Source of the DNA: Polynucleobacter sp. KF022
GTDB lineage: Bacteria; Pseudomonadota; Gammaproteobacteria; Burkholderiales; Burkholderiaceae
Assembly (NCBI RefSeq): GCF_027924105.1
Contig: NZ_AP026972.1
Location: 496,001-560,000 of the forward strand
Direction: 5' to 3'
Length of the DNA stretch: 64,000 nucleotides
The position numbers and the translations under genes are program-made. Shown here piece by piece: positions 9,079 to 18,207 of this stretch. The notes under the pieces are model-generated. The model did not search any database. It saw only the letters and a program-made list of their open reading frames with translations, and was not told where the DNA came from. Each line of letters starts with the position of its first letter. Position 1 is the stretch's first letter.

Positions 9079-9827
9079 CTTTTGAAAACCTAGCCGTAAT
9101 TTGTTTATTAACATTTGCGGCAATTTTTGGTGGTTTTATTCGAAGGTTAAGTGGTTTTGGCGGGGCGCTCATCATGACGCCCATCCTCATGTGGATATTT
9201 CCAATCCCATTTTTGATTCCGATTGTGATGTGCTCTGAAGTGTTTGGCGGAGCTTTGCTTTCCCGTCATTGGAAGTTACATCAGGAGGATCGATCTAGAC
9301 TTTGGTCGATGTTGTTCTTTTCGGTAATCTTTCTTCCGCTGGGCATTTGGCTTGGCGGACTAATACCACTCACGATATTGAAAACGGCTACTAGCGTAGT
9401 CATTCTATTTTTTGCTAGCTACCTACTTCTCAAGCCGCATGTGCGATTAGCAAGCTCAAATCTTTTAGATAGTTTGGCGGGAAGTCTTTCAGGGTTATTG
9501 TTGGGTTCTTGCGGAATAGGTGGACCACCTGCCGCCTTGTATCTCAACTCCACCAATCAAGCATTTGATAGAACGCGGGCTCTGTTGTCTCAATTTGTTT
9601 CTGGCATTTCATTATTTGCGATTGTTGCAGCAAGTCTGATGGGTGGCGGAATTGATTGGCTCGTCTATCTTCTTCTTGCCATTCCAGCCTATTGGGTAGG
9701 AATGAGGGCTGCTAAAGGGGTTTTAGAGGCACATGCAGTATCGGATGGTGCATTGAAAAGACTTTGTCTATTGCTGCTGATTGTGAATGCAGGCTTTAAT
9801 CTATTGTTTTTGGTTATATTTAAATAG
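9075..9827 (+). CDS. TauE/SafE-family membrane permease
   Basis: The 250-residue protein is nearly all hydrophobic, with about seven or eight transmembrane segments and the family motif GGFIRRLSGFGGALIMTPILM close to the N-terminus and a second copy-like GLLLGSCGIGGPPAALYL in the middle, as in sulfite exporter TauE/SafE proteins. Members move sulfite, sulfoacetate or other organic anions. The start is taken as TTG 9075, overlapping the stop of the ATPase gene. As last gene of the operon it may export a product or supply a second route for the anionic substrate. It is not enough to prove sulfonate metabolism. Confidence 0.8.
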   Translation: MTFENLAVICLLTFAAIFGGFIRRLSGFGGALIMTPILMWIFPIPFLIPIVMCSEVFGGALLSRHWKLHQEDRSRLWSMLFFSVIFLPLGIWLGGLIPLTILKTATSVVILFFASYLLLKPHVRLASSNLLDSLAGSLSGLLLGSCGIGGPPAALYLNSTNQAFDRTRALLSQFVSGISLFAIVAASLMGGGIDWLVYLLLAIPAYWVGMRAAKGVLEAHAVSDGALKRLCLLLLIVNAGFNLLFLVIFK

Positions 9828-9932
9828 ATATAAGTAAATGAAATATATATTCTTCTCAGATATATAAAAAAACTCTATTCTCTAAGCTCATTAGATGCAT
9901 ATGCCAGCTTAGATTAAGAGAAGGAGTTCAAA

Positions 9933-10079
9933 ATGGGTTACACAACAGATAATAAGCAAGATGCTGTAGTTGAATCAGTTTTGCAAACTACAGAACAAAC
10001 ATTTATCGCCTCAAAGGGTGTTGACCGCTCTGATAGCAGTCAAGCCAGCGAAGTGGTTTACTTTCAAATAGAAGATTAA
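9933..10079 (+). CDS. Small hypothetical protein, 48 residues
   Basis: An ATG at 9933 preceded by AAGGAG at 9921-9926 opens a 48-residue frame (begins MGYTTDNKQDAVVESVLQ, ends VVYFQIED). It is followed 46 bp later by a strong terminator, which makes a free-standing short transcript likely. The peptide is acidic and polar with no membrane segment or known domain. No function is recognised. The good ribosome site and own terminator argue that it is real. Confidence 0.5.
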   Translation: MGYTTDNKQDAVVESVLQTTEQTFIASKGVDRSDSSQASEVVYFQIED

Positions 10080-10125
10080 TCTTTTTGAAAATATAGACTC
10101 TTCTTGGGTGTAGACCAAGAAAAAT

Positions 10126-10152
10126 AAAAACCGCCACTGAGGCGGTTTTTTT
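10126..10152 (+). terminator. Rho-independent terminator after the 48-residue ORF
   Basis: AAAAACCGCC-ACTGA-GGCGGTTTTTTT forms a GC-rich hairpin flanked by A and T runs, so it can end transcription in both directions. It closes the rightward transcript of the small ORF and possibly the leftward transcript of the 54-residue ORF at 10176-10340. Confidence 0.85.
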
Positions 10153-10175
10153 ATATCTACTTTTAATTCAAGACA

Positions 10176-10340
10176 TCATGAAAAAGAGGTTTCAAATTCC
10201 TCAGTTTTAATGGCGTTCATTAAAAAGAGAATTTGCCTTTGAAAGCTTTTTCTCTCATCAACCTTGTCGTGAGGCAGGCGATCATGCTCGCGTAGCAAGC
10301 TAATAATGGCTGGGTTGTAATGCTCTCTGACCGGGGACAT
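10176..10340 (-). CDS. Small hypothetical protein, 54 residues
   Basis: On the reverse strand an ATG at 10340, preceded by AAGGAG 5 bp upstream, opens a 54-codon frame beginning MSPVREHYNPAIISLLREHD and ending EEFETSFS. The product is charged, probably alpha-helical, with no signal or membrane segment. It lies between the 48-residue ORF and fpr and reads toward the bidirectional terminator at 10126-10152. No domain is recognised. The ribosome site and protein-like composition support a real gene. Confidence 0.55.
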   Translation of the reverse strand: MSPVREHYNPAIISLLREHDRLPHDKVDERKSFQRQILFLMNAIKTEEFETSFS

Positions 10341-10451
10341 CTTGGCTCCTTGAAACCATATTCGTTAGAAACACTGTAACAAGGACGCTATATATTGACA
10401 AGTAATATATAGCGATAACTAAACTACTTTTGGGTATATAAGATATCAACC

Positions 10452-11228
10452 TTACTTTTCTACGAAGGCGCGTTCAAATACGTAGTCGCCAAGCTGGCCA
10501 AGGCTTGGGGAGACTTTAAAGCCTTTGCCATCGAGCATTTCAGCGGTTTCTTTCAGCATGGAAGGGCTGCCGCAGATCATGGCTCTATCTACTGCTGGGT
10601 CTAATGGAGGAAGGCCAATATCTTTAAATAACTGTCCAGATTCAATGGCGGTAGTGAGGCGGCCAGTATGTTTAAAAGCTTCTCTAGTTACTGTTGGGTA
10701 GTAGATCAGTTTTTTGCGAATGATATCACCAATATATTCATCTTGAGTGAGTTCATTCTTGATGTAATCGCCATAAGCCAATTCGCTGACAAGACGTACA
10801 CCATGGATCAAAACTACCTTCTCAAACTTCTCATAGGTGTCGGGGTCGCGAATGATGCTCATGAATGGCGCAAGACCAGTGCCTGTACTGAAGAGGTATA
10901 GATGTTTACCTGGGTTTAAATCGTCGATAACCAATGTGCCAACCGATTTTTCGCTGACGAGAATGGGATCTCCCACTTGTATCTTTTGTAGGCGCGAGGT
11001 GAGGGGCCCATCTTGAACCTTGATGCTTAAAAATTCTAGGTGCTCTTCATAGTTTGGGCTGGCAACACTGTAGGCTCTTACCAAAGGTTTACCTTCTACC
11101 TCAAGGCCGATCATCAGAAAGTGACCGCTTCGAAAACGCAGGCCCTTATTGCGAGTGGTGGTGAAGCTAAAAAGCGTGTCATTCCAGTGGTGAACTGTGA
11201 GAACGGTTTCGGTGTTGTAGGCTGCCAT
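10452..11228 (-). CDS. fpr: Ferredoxin/flavodoxin--NADP+ reductase
   Basis: The 258-residue flavoprotein transfers electrons between NADPH and ferredoxin or flavodoxin in the cytoplasm. Visible marks are the FAD-binding RAYSVASP (about residues 52-59), the NADP-binding STGTGLAPFMSIIRD (about residues 115-129), MICGSPSML, and the C-terminal VFERAFVEK tail typical of bacterial subclass I FNRs, whose last residues cover the flavin. Length is normal. It is transcribed alone, leftward; 214 bp separate it from ackA. Confidence 0.92.
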   Translation of the reverse strand: MAAYNTETVLTVHHWNDTLFSFTTTRNKGLRFRSGHFLMIGLEVEGKPLVRAYSVASPNYEEHLEFLSIKVQDGPLTSRLQKIQVGDPILVSEKSVGTLVIDDLNPGKHLYLFSTGTGLAPFMSIIRDPDTYEKFEKVVLIHGVRLVSELAYGDYIKNELTQDEYIGDIIRKKLIYYPTVTREAFKHTGRLTTAIESGQLFKDIGLPPLDPAVDRAMICGSPSMLKETAEMLDGKGFKVSPSLGQLGDYVFERAFVEK

Positions 11229-11442
11229 AAAAGCTTAATTTTGATTGTCTAAAACCCTAATTATCCTCAATCTTGAAGTGATTCAGGGAGTATCGCGGCT
11301 CTAAAGTCCAATTAACTTCTCATAAGTTATCTACTTTTGCTTATAAGAGCCCTGGTTTGGGCCTTTGGGAGGGGTAACTCGCTATCATCTAGGGGCAAGC
11401 AGCGCCAATACCGGTCGACCTTTAATCACACTATATTTTCTT

Positions 11443-12627
11443 ATGGCAATACTGACTGTTAACGCAGGTTCTTCATCTCTCAAGTTTTCAATCTACCCGA
11501 CTAAGCAAGGATCGGTGCTGCCATCCATCCTCTCTGGTAGTTTTGAGGGGCTAGAGCCGGGTGGGAAAACAGAACTTCGCTACGCCTATCAGGGGGTAGA
11601 GCATGCCGAGCATTTTGAGGATGTGGGTCAGGATCCATTTATTGCAGCATTAATGCACCTCAAAGAGTTATTACTTGAAGTCAAAGGGTTGCCACCAATT
11701 AGAGCAGTCTCCCATCGAATTGTTCATGGAGGCTCAGAGTTTTTTCGGCCGACTGTCTCTACTGATGCGATCCTGGAAAAATTATCTGCTATGAGTGCGC
11801 TGGCGCCATTGCATCAACCACACAGCTTAGATGGTGTGAAAGCTTTTTCTCAAGTATTTCCTGGCATCCCTCAAGTACTTTGTTTTGATACTGCCTTTCA
11901 CAAAACCATGAGTCACCTGGAAACATCATTGGCTTTGCCTAAAGAGATTACCGATCAAGGTGTGCGACGCTACGGTTTTCATGGCATTTCATATCAGTAC
12001 ATTATTGGCGAGTTAAACGAGAACTCCAATAGGGCGAAAGATAAAGTGCTCATGGCCCATCTAGGTAACGGTGCTAGCTTATGTGCTGCGATTGATGGAA
12101 AAAGTGTTGCTACAACCATGGGCTTCTCCGCCCTAGACGGTCTCATGATGGGTACTCGTAGCGGCTCTCTGGATGCAGGTGTGCTGATGTATTTGGTAGA
12201 GCGTGGTTATACCCATGATCAGTTGCAAGACCTGCTCTACAGAAAGAGCGGCCTGCTCGGGGTGTCCACTATTTCTGCGGATATGCGCAAACTGAGGAAT
12301 GACCCCAGCCCCTTAGCTAAAGAGGCGATTGAACTTTTTATCTACAAAATTATGCGTGAGGGCGGGGCTATGATTGCCTGCCTTGGCGGTCTCGATCTAA
12401 TTTCTTTTAGTGGCGGTATTGGTGAGCATGATCCTATTCTGAGGTCTGCAGTCTGTAAAAAATTCTCTTGGCTAGGCATCGAGTTAGACGAAAAGTTGAA
12501 CCAAGAAGCCACCAAAGGTTTGACTTTAAAAATTAGCACGCCGCAAAGTCGTGTCGAGGTTTGGGTGGTTCCAACTGACGAAGGGGTAATGACTGCGCAA
12601 GAGGCTCTTAACTTGCTGCGCTCTTAG
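11443..12627 (+). CDS. ackA: Acetate kinase
   Basis: AckA interconverts acetate + ATP and acetyl phosphate + ADP. The start is put at ATG 11443 because the protein then opens with the family motif MAILTVNAGSSSLKFSIYP; the frame extends upstream but without family residues. Also visible are SHRIVHGG, the VLCFDTAFH catalytic segment with its Asp, RRYGFHGISYQYI, HLGNGAS and the C-terminal FSGGIGEH. The 394-residue length is normal. There is no adjacent pta gene. A terminator follows at 12673-12704. Confidence 0.95.
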   Translation: MAILTVNAGSSSLKFSIYPTKQGSVLPSILSGSFEGLEPGGKTELRYAYQGVEHAEHFEDVGQDPFIAALMHLKELLLEVKGLPPIRAVSHRIVHGGSEFFRPTVSTDAILEKLSAMSALAPLHQPHSLDGVKAFSQVFPGIPQVLCFDTAFHKTMSHLETSLALPKEITDQGVRRYGFHGISYQYIIGELNENSNRAKDKVLMAHLGNGASLCAAIDGKSVATTMGFSALDGLMMGTRSGSLDAGVLMYLVERGYTHDQLQDLLYRKSGLLGVSTISADMRKLRNDPSPLAKEAIELFIYKIMREGGAMIACLGGLDLISFSGGIGEHDPILRSAVCKKFSWLGIELDEKLNQEATKGLTLKISTPQSRVEVWVVPTDEGVMTAQEALNLLRS

Positions 12628-12672
12628 TGCTGGGCTCAAACCCTTTAACAATCAGAGGCTGAATAGACAAAT

Positions 12673-12704
12673 AAAAAGCGGGGTAATAACCCCGCTTTTT
12701 ATTT
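12673..12704. terminator. Bidirectional terminator between ackA and lysS
   Basis: AAAAAGCGGGG-TAATAA-CCCCGCTTTTT is a perfect GC-rich hairpin with A-run and T-run flanks placed between two convergent genes, so it can serve ackA on the plus strand and lysS on the minus strand. Confidence 0.92.
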
Positions 12705-12714
12705 GTGGAAGAAT

Positions 12715-14265
12715 TTACTCTTCTTCGCGACGCAAATGTGGGAACAGAATCACATCACGAATATTTGGAGCGTCGGTAAGTAGCATTACTAAGCGATCGA
12801 TGCCAATACCGCAACCGCCAGTTGGAGGCATACCGTACTCGAGTGCGCGTATGAAGTCATGATCAAAGTACATAGCTTCTTCGTCGCCCGCTTCTTTTTG
12901 CTCTACTTGTTTGCGGAAGCGATTTGCTTGATCTTCGGCATCGTTCAACTCAGAGAAGCCATTGGCAATTTCACGACCAGTGATAAAGAGCTCGAAACGC
13001 TCCGTAATGCCTGGGCGAGTATCGGATTCTCTGGCGAGTGGGCTTACCTCGATTGGGTAATCAATGATGTAAGTCGGCTCCCAAAGATGCTCTTCGGCAA
13101 CCAATTCGAAAAGAGCTAACTGAAGGGCGCCAATGCCGGCATTCTTGAGGGTAGGGGCATCCGGATTCTCGCCACCCTTTTTCAATTCAGTGCGAATGAA
13201 GTTAATGTCTTCAAGTTGGGCCGCTTCATAGCTCTTACCTGATTGACCGCAGTACTTGAGGATAGCTTCAGTAATGGTTAGGCGTTGGAATGGCTTGCTC
13301 AGATCAAGCTCGCGACCTTGATGTGTCAATACGGCAGTGCCTTGGGCATCAATTGCGGCAGCACGAATTAATCCTTCGGTAAAGTCCATGAGCCAACGGT
13401 AATCTGTATAGGCCGCATAGAATTCCATCATTGTGAATTCTGGGTTATGACGTGGACTGACGCCTTCATTACGGAAGTTGCGGTTAATTTCAAAGACGCG
13501 CTCAAAGCCACCAACCACTAGACGCTTGAGGTAAAGTTCAGGCGCAATACGCAAGAACATTTGCATGTCGAGCGCATTGTGGTGGGTAATAAAAGGCTTT
13601 GCTGCTGCACCACCAGGAATAGGGTGGAGCATCGGAGTTTCAACTTCCATGAAGTCGGCATCTAGCATATGGCGACGTAATGAAGCGATCGCGTTACTAC
13701 GTGCTTTAAATGTATTACGGCTCTCAGGATTAACAATCAAGTCTACATAGCGTTGACGATATTTGGTTTCTAGGTCTGAGAGGCCATGGAACTTATCAGG
13801 CAATGGACGCAATGATTTGCTGAGAAGGCGTAAATTACTGCACTCAACTGAGAGTTCGCCCTTATTTGTCTTAAAGAGATTGCCTTCAGCCGAGATAAAG
13901 TCGCCCATATCCCAATGCTTGAAGGCGCCATGAACATCAGCGCCGCTGAGCTCATCATTAATGTAGAACTGAATTTGTCCGCTGCGATCTTGAATAGTGG
14001 CAAAGCTGGCTTTGCCCATCACGCGTTTGAGAACCATGCGTCCTGCAACTTTGACATGAACCTTTTTTGCAGCCAGCTCTTCTTTGGTCAGGCTGTCATA
14101 GTGTGCATGCAAATCTGCTGCTAAATGCGTGGGAACGAAGTCATTTGGGAAAGCAACGCCGCCAGCGCGAAGTTTGGCGAGTTTTTCACGACGCTCCGCA
14201 ATGATGTGGTTCTCATCAACTACTTCAGTAGCTGAGGCATTTTCTAAATTGGTTTTATCGTTCAT
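12715..14265 (-). CDS. lysS: Lysyl-tRNA synthetase, class II
   Basis: The 516-residue enzyme charges tRNA-Lys. It has an N-terminal OB-fold anticodon-binding domain (VKVAGRMVLKRVMGKASFATIQD, about residues 70-92) and a class II catalytic core with motif 2 FRNEGVSPRHNPEFTMMEFY and motif 3 GGCGIGIDRLVMLLTD near the end. Length is typical. It lies 12 bp downstream of prfB, the usual betaproteobacterial and E. coli arrangement, and is probably co-transcribed with it. Confidence 0.96.
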   Translation of the reverse strand: MNDKTNLENASATEVVDENHIIAERREKLAKLRAGGVAFPNDFVPTHLAADLHAHYDSLTKEELAAKKVHVKVAGRMVLKRVMGKASFATIQDRSGQIQFYINDELSGADVHGAFKHWDMGDFISAEGNLFKTNKGELSVECSNLRLLSKSLRPLPDKFHGLSDLETKYRQRYVDLIVNPESRNTFKARSNAIASLRRHMLDADFMEVETPMLHPIPGGAAAKPFITHHNALDMQMFLRIAPELYLKRLVVGGFERVFEINRNFRNEGVSPRHNPEFTMMEFYAAYTDYRWLMDFTEGLIRAAAIDAQGTAVLTHQGRELDLSKPFQRLTITEAILKYCGQSGKSYEAAQLEDINFIRTELKKGGENPDAPTLKNAGIGALQLALFELVAEEHLWEPTYIIDYPIEVSPLARESDTRPGITERFELFITGREIANGFSELNDAEDQANRFRKQVEQKEAGDEEAMYFDHDFIRALEYGMPPTGGCGIGIDRLVMLLTDAPNIRDVILFPHLRREEE

Positions 14266-14277
14266 ATCAGTGAGTAA

Positions 14278-15382
14278 TTAAACGCCTTGCTTCAGGCTGG
14301 CTTCAATAAAGGCATCGAGATCGCCATCCAATACCTTCTGGGTATTCGAAATCTCAACGTTAGTACGTAAATCTTTGATGCGGCTTTGATCTAGGACGTA
14401 AGAGCGGATTTGATGGCCCCAACCTACATCTGTCTTAGTGGCTTCAAGCTTGTCTTGTTCGGCACGACGCTTTTGCATCTCATGCTCATAGAGGCGAGAC
14501 TTCAGCATGGTCATAGCCTCAGCACGGTTGCGGTGCTGGCTTCGGTCATTCTGACACTGCACCACAATACCAGTCGGAATATGGGTTAAGCGTACTGCTG
14601 AGTCAGTTTTATTGATGTGCTGACCACCCGCACCAGAGGCACGATAGGTGTCTGTACGAATATCAGCAGGATTGACTTCAATCTCAATCGAATCATCAAT
14701 TTCTGGATAGACATAGATGGAGGCAAACGAGGTGTGACGACCATTGGATGAGTCAAATGGTGACTTACGCACTAAGCGATGTACACCAGTTTCTGAGCGG
14801 AGGTGACCATAAGCATATTCGCCGTCGACTTTAATTGTTGCGCTCTTAATGCCTGCAACATCACCATCAGATTCTTCGAGAATTTCAGTTTTATAGCCTT
14901 TGCGTTCGCAATATTTGAGATATTGGCGATAGAGCATGCTGGCCCAGTCACAGGCTTCGGTACCACCAGCGCCTGCCTGAATATCGATAAAGCAATTACA
15001 AGAATCCATCTCATTGTGGAACATGCGACGGAACTCAAGGTCGCCAATAATTTTGCTATAGCTCTCTACGTCTTTCTCAATGGCAGCGATCGTTTCAAAA
15101 TCACTTTCTTCTTTAGCCATATCGAATAGCTCAAGAGCGCTAGTAATGTTGGTATTGAGATCAGTGAGGGTGGCGACTACGCCGTCGAGCAATTTTTTCT
15201 CTTTGCCCAACGCTTGTGCTTTCTTTTGATCATCCCAAATCGTGGGATCTTCCAGTATTGAATTAACTTCGGTAAGGCGACGTGACTTTACGTCGAAGTC
15301 AAAGATACCCCCGAAGTGCTTGCTCACGGGTGAGCAGATCGGACAAGGTATTCGAAATAATGTTTAGTTGTTCAGCTTCCAT
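14278..15382 (-). CDS. prfB: Peptide chain release factor 2, expressed by programmed +1 frameshift
   Basis: RF2 ends translation at UGA and UAA. The gene is in two frames: codons 1-27 run from ATG 15382 to 15302 (MEAEQLNIISNTLSDLLTRE..., ending RGYL) and are followed by an in-frame UGA at 15301-15299. A +1 slip at CTT-T continues as DFDVKSRR from 15300 to 14278, giving 367 residues, the normal RF2 length. The GGQ peptidyl-hydrolysis motif is seen in ASGAGGQHINKTDSAVRLTHIPTG, and the tripeptide SPF in RKSPFDSSNGRHTSF is the RF2 stop-codon reading element. Calling only the frame from 15327 would lose the true N-terminus. Confidence 0.95.
15298..15313 (-). promoter_or_regulatory. RF2 programmed +1 frameshift site
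   Basis: The reverse strand reads CGGGGGTATCTTTGAC. The GGGGG is the internal Shine-Dalgarno-like element, CTT is the slip codon and TGA-C is the weak stop that RF2 itself reads, as in the classical E. coli site. High RF2 stops translation at UGA; low RF2 allows the shift, so RF2 controls its own level. Confidence 0.95.
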
Positions 15383-15416
15383 CCCCTAATTATAAGGGGG
15401 TTACTTCCTCGAGCCG

Positions 15417-17168
15417 TCAGGCGCCCGATGCCTCATCATGAGCTTCAATCATCAGCTGAATACGGGCTTGGCCTTGATAGCGGTCAGTTACCAGTCGATA
15501 GGCTAATTTGGCTTTGGTCGGCAGGCTTTGCGTGCGATTAAACCAAACGGCGGTCAATGGTTTAGAGCTAACCCCAAGCCCTAGAGGTCGAACCATCAAG
15601 CGAAGATGCTTTTCTTTCATGAGGCTTTGCTGGGTAATCTCAAATTCTCCATAGAAAACAGGCTGAGGGAAGCCTTGACCCCAGATTTCTTCCGCTAAAA
15701 GGTCGCCAATTTCGGGGGTAAATTCAGAAGGCTCCAAGCCACCATCATGTGCATGGCGGCGCTCTAGCAATTCATCTGTGAGTAGTTCTGATGCAACTTG
15801 CTGAAAGCAAGTATCGAATTTCTCAAAATCTTCTTTGCGAATAGTTAATCCGGCAGCCATTGCATGACCACCAAATTTCAAAATCAGTCCAGGTTCGCGT
15901 TTAGAAACTAAATCTAACGCATCTCTTAAATGAAAGCCTGTTAGAGAGCGACCCGATCCACGCAATTCTTCTCCGGTATTGCCATCAGCTGGTGCAAACA
16001 CAATTGCAGGACGATTAAAACGTTCTTTCAGGCGCGAAGCAACAATGCCTACAACGCCTTGATGCCATTCTGGATTCCACAAGCAAATACTATTGCGCTC
16101 AGACATAGTTCCAGAAAGCTGATCTTCAGCCAGATGGGAGAGTGCGGTTTCTTGCATGCCTGATTCAATCACGCGGCGTTCGCGATTGATGCGATCAAGC
16201 TCGTGTGCTAGCGTCATTGCTTCATCGGCGTTATCGGTGAGAAGTAAGCGGATACCTAAGGTCATATCCGCCAGACGACCAGCCGCATTGAGTCTGGGGC
16301 CGATGGCAAAGCCTAAGTCAAAGGTATTGGCCTTGCGTGGATCACGTGTAGCCGCCTGAAATAGCGCTTGAATTCCTGGCTGTGATATTCCTGCGCGTAT
16401 GCGCTTTAAGCCGTTAGAAACCAAGACTCGATTGTTGCGATCGAGCTGCGCAACGTCAGCAACGGTTCCTAAAGCAACTAGATCTAAAAGATTCTCTACC
16501 TTGGGCTGAGTCTCGTTTGTAAATTTACCGCGTTTGCGCAGTTCGGCGCGCAACGCAACCAGCAAATAAAACATGACACCAACACCGGCGAGTGCTTTAC
16601 TGGGAAAAGTGCAGCCTGGTTGATTCGGATTGACGATTGCCAGCGCTCTTGGCAAACGATCTCCAGGAAGATGGTGGTCAGTCACAATTACTTCCATGCC
16701 AAGTTCACGAGCGCGATCAACACCTGCTTCGCTAGCGATGCCGTTATCTACAGTGATGAGATATTTAGGTTTGGGTTCTTGTTGCGCGGCTAACTCTACG
16801 ACCTCGGGCGTCAGACCGTAACCCATCGTAAAGCGATTGGGAACTAGAAACTGAATTGGAGTCTGTGGCCCGCCCAGCATTTGTAGGCCTCTAAGACCAA
16901 CCGCACAAGCCGTGGCCCCGTCGCAGTCATAGTCGGCGACGATGAGCATAGGCTCCTTTTTTTCAAGGATGTCTGCAAGCAAGGAAGCAGTGTTAATGCA
17001 GTTCTTGAGTTCAACTGGTGAAAGTAGTTGCTTTAGATCTAGAGAGAGTTCATCAGGGGATTGCAAGCCACGAGCAGCATATAGTCTTGCCAGCAATGGA
17101 TGTAAGCCACTCTGAGCTAACCAGGTTGCAGTACGTTCTGAAAATGGGCGTTGAGAGAATAGACTCAT
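15417..17168 (-). CDS. recJ: Single-stranded-DNA-specific 5'-3' exonuclease RecJ
   Basis: RecJ degrades single-stranded DNA 5' to 3' in recombination and repair. The 583-residue protein has the DHH phosphoesterase motifs ADYDCDGATACAV (about residues 78-90) and VTDHHLPG, the FAIGPRLNAAGRL segment, and the DHHA1 motif GSGRSLTGFHLRDAL with KFGGHAMAAGLTI, followed by the RecJ OB domain. Length matches the family. It sits between prfB and the gene at 17187-18167. Confidence 0.95.
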   Translation of the reverse strand: MSLFSQRPFSERTATWLAQSGLHPLLARLYAARGLQSPDELSLDLKQLLSPVELKNCINTASLLADILEKKEPMLIVADYDCDGATACAVGLRGLQMLGGPQTPIQFLVPNRFTMGYGLTPEVVELAAQQEPKPKYLITVDNGIASEAGVDRARELGMEVIVTDHHLPGDRLPRALAIVNPNQPGCTFPSKALAGVGVMFYLLVALRAELRKRGKFTNETQPKVENLLDLVALGTVADVAQLDRNNRVLVSNGLKRIRAGISQPGIQALFQAATRDPRKANTFDLGFAIGPRLNAAGRLADMTLGIRLLLTDNADEAMTLAHELDRINRERRVIESGMQETALSHLAEDQLSGTMSERNSICLWNPEWHQGVVGIVASRLKERFNRPAIVFAPADGNTGEELRGSGRSLTGFHLRDALDLVSKREPGLILKFGGHAMAAGLTIRKEDFEKFDTCFQQVASELLTDELLERRHAHDGGLEPSEFTPEIGDLLAEEIWGQGFPQPVFYGEFEITQQSLMKEKHLRLMVRPLGLGVSSKPLTAVWFNRTQSLPTKAKLAYRLVTDRYQGQARIQLMIEAHDEASGA

Positions 17169-17186
17169 ACAAAACTCATGCGTTAA

Positions 17187-18167
17187 TCATCGCTGAGTGA
17201 TTTCTTTCCAAGTCAGAGGTTCTGATTTTTTCCAGAAGGCCCAAGATTTTTTATAAAGATCTTTGACTGTAAGAATGCGCTCACGAACTTTTCCTTTTGG
17301 AAAATCAATAATTGCGACTTCATCGATTTGTTTTTTTATTAATGCTGCACTGAGTTGTGGCCATGCTAATTGGGGTTGATCAAGCCAAGCAAAGGCGCCG
17401 GCTAGATTATTTGTATTCAAAGTCGCTTCATAGGGAAGGCCTAGAAGCCTTGCTAAGCCAGCCATCATGGGATGCTGACCAATCAAACATCGTGATTGTT
17501 TTAGCGCTTCTGGCACTCGAACATCATTCAGTTTGCCAATACCACTAATCCAGAGTGAGTTAATACTGGGCATGCCACGTTGCTCGCGTTCTTCGTTTAC
17601 TGGACCAATATGCCAGAGCATCTGAATTTCATTTTGGAGTTTGCGCCAACGCTTAGCGATACCTTCTTCGTGACTATCGCGTGGCATCCACCAATCAATA
17701 TTGCGGCCATGCGCTTGATCTACGCTATAACTTTGAAGACTTGAAAAAGGCCCGGCAGGAATAAACCAGTAGTGTTGATTTTGGAAAAGCACTGAGTTCT
17801 GAAAATCTTCTTCTATAAATGGAAGGACTGCTGTTAATAGTTGGGCAGATTCTTCGGCCGTGAGATCAATCTGGTTTTGTCCCATCAGAATGAGATGGTC
17901 TCGTGTGGCATGCAGATGAACTGGCTGTAGGCAGGCAATCATTTCAGATGGATTAACTGCTTGGCTGGATTGCCCTAGTAGCAATACTGGGGCAAGAGGC
18001 ATCGCTTCCCCAAGCAAAAAGCGCTCATGGGGCAGCCCTTGTATAGGGACATCCTTGCTTTCAAGCTCATCTAAGACGTCTTCCCCTGAAAGCATCAGGG
18101 TAAAACGGCGAAGTTGGCCTGGGGTAGGGGTGGAATTAGCAGTCATTCCCCTGATTTTAGGTGGCAT
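17187..18167 (-). CDS. Conserved protein of unassigned function upstream of recJ
   Basis: A 326-residue soluble protein with no signal peptide or membrane segment. It is rich in Trp, Gln and Leu and has motifs such as PHERFLLGEAMPLAPVLLLG (about residues 46-65) and SINSLWISGIGKLND. Genes in this position in Burkholderiales are often annotated as cofactor-independent phosphoglycerate mutase-like, but none of the metal-binding motifs of that family can be made out, so I do not assign the activity. The start may be ATG 18146 (MTANSTP, preceded by AGGGG) and not the more distal one. The gene ends 18 bp before the recJ start and diverges from lolC. Confidence 0.7.
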   Translation of the reverse strand: MPPKIRGMTANSTPTPGQLRRFTLMLSGEDVLDELESKDVPIQGLPHERFLLGEAMPLAPVLLLGQSSQAVNPSEMIACLQPVHLHATRDHLILMGQNQIDLTAEESAQLLTAVLPFIEEDFQNSVLFQNQHYWFIPAGPFSSLQSYSVDQAHGRNIDWWMPRDSHEEGIAKRWRKLQNEIQMLWHIGPVNEEREQRGMPSINSLWISGIGKLNDVRVPEALKQSRCLIGQHPMMAGLARLLGLPYEATLNTNNLAGAFAWLDQPQLAWPQLSAALIKKQIDEVAIIDFPKGKVRERILTVKDLYKKSWAFWKKSEPLTWKEITQR

Positions 18168-18207
18168 TTGAGTATTCCATCAGTTTGCCCGCGCGATTCA
18201 CTAAACT

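Noticed and set aside
17187..18167. Phosphoglycerate mutase
   Set aside because: The usual annotation of this position could not be backed by metal-binding or catalytic motifs visible in the sequence.
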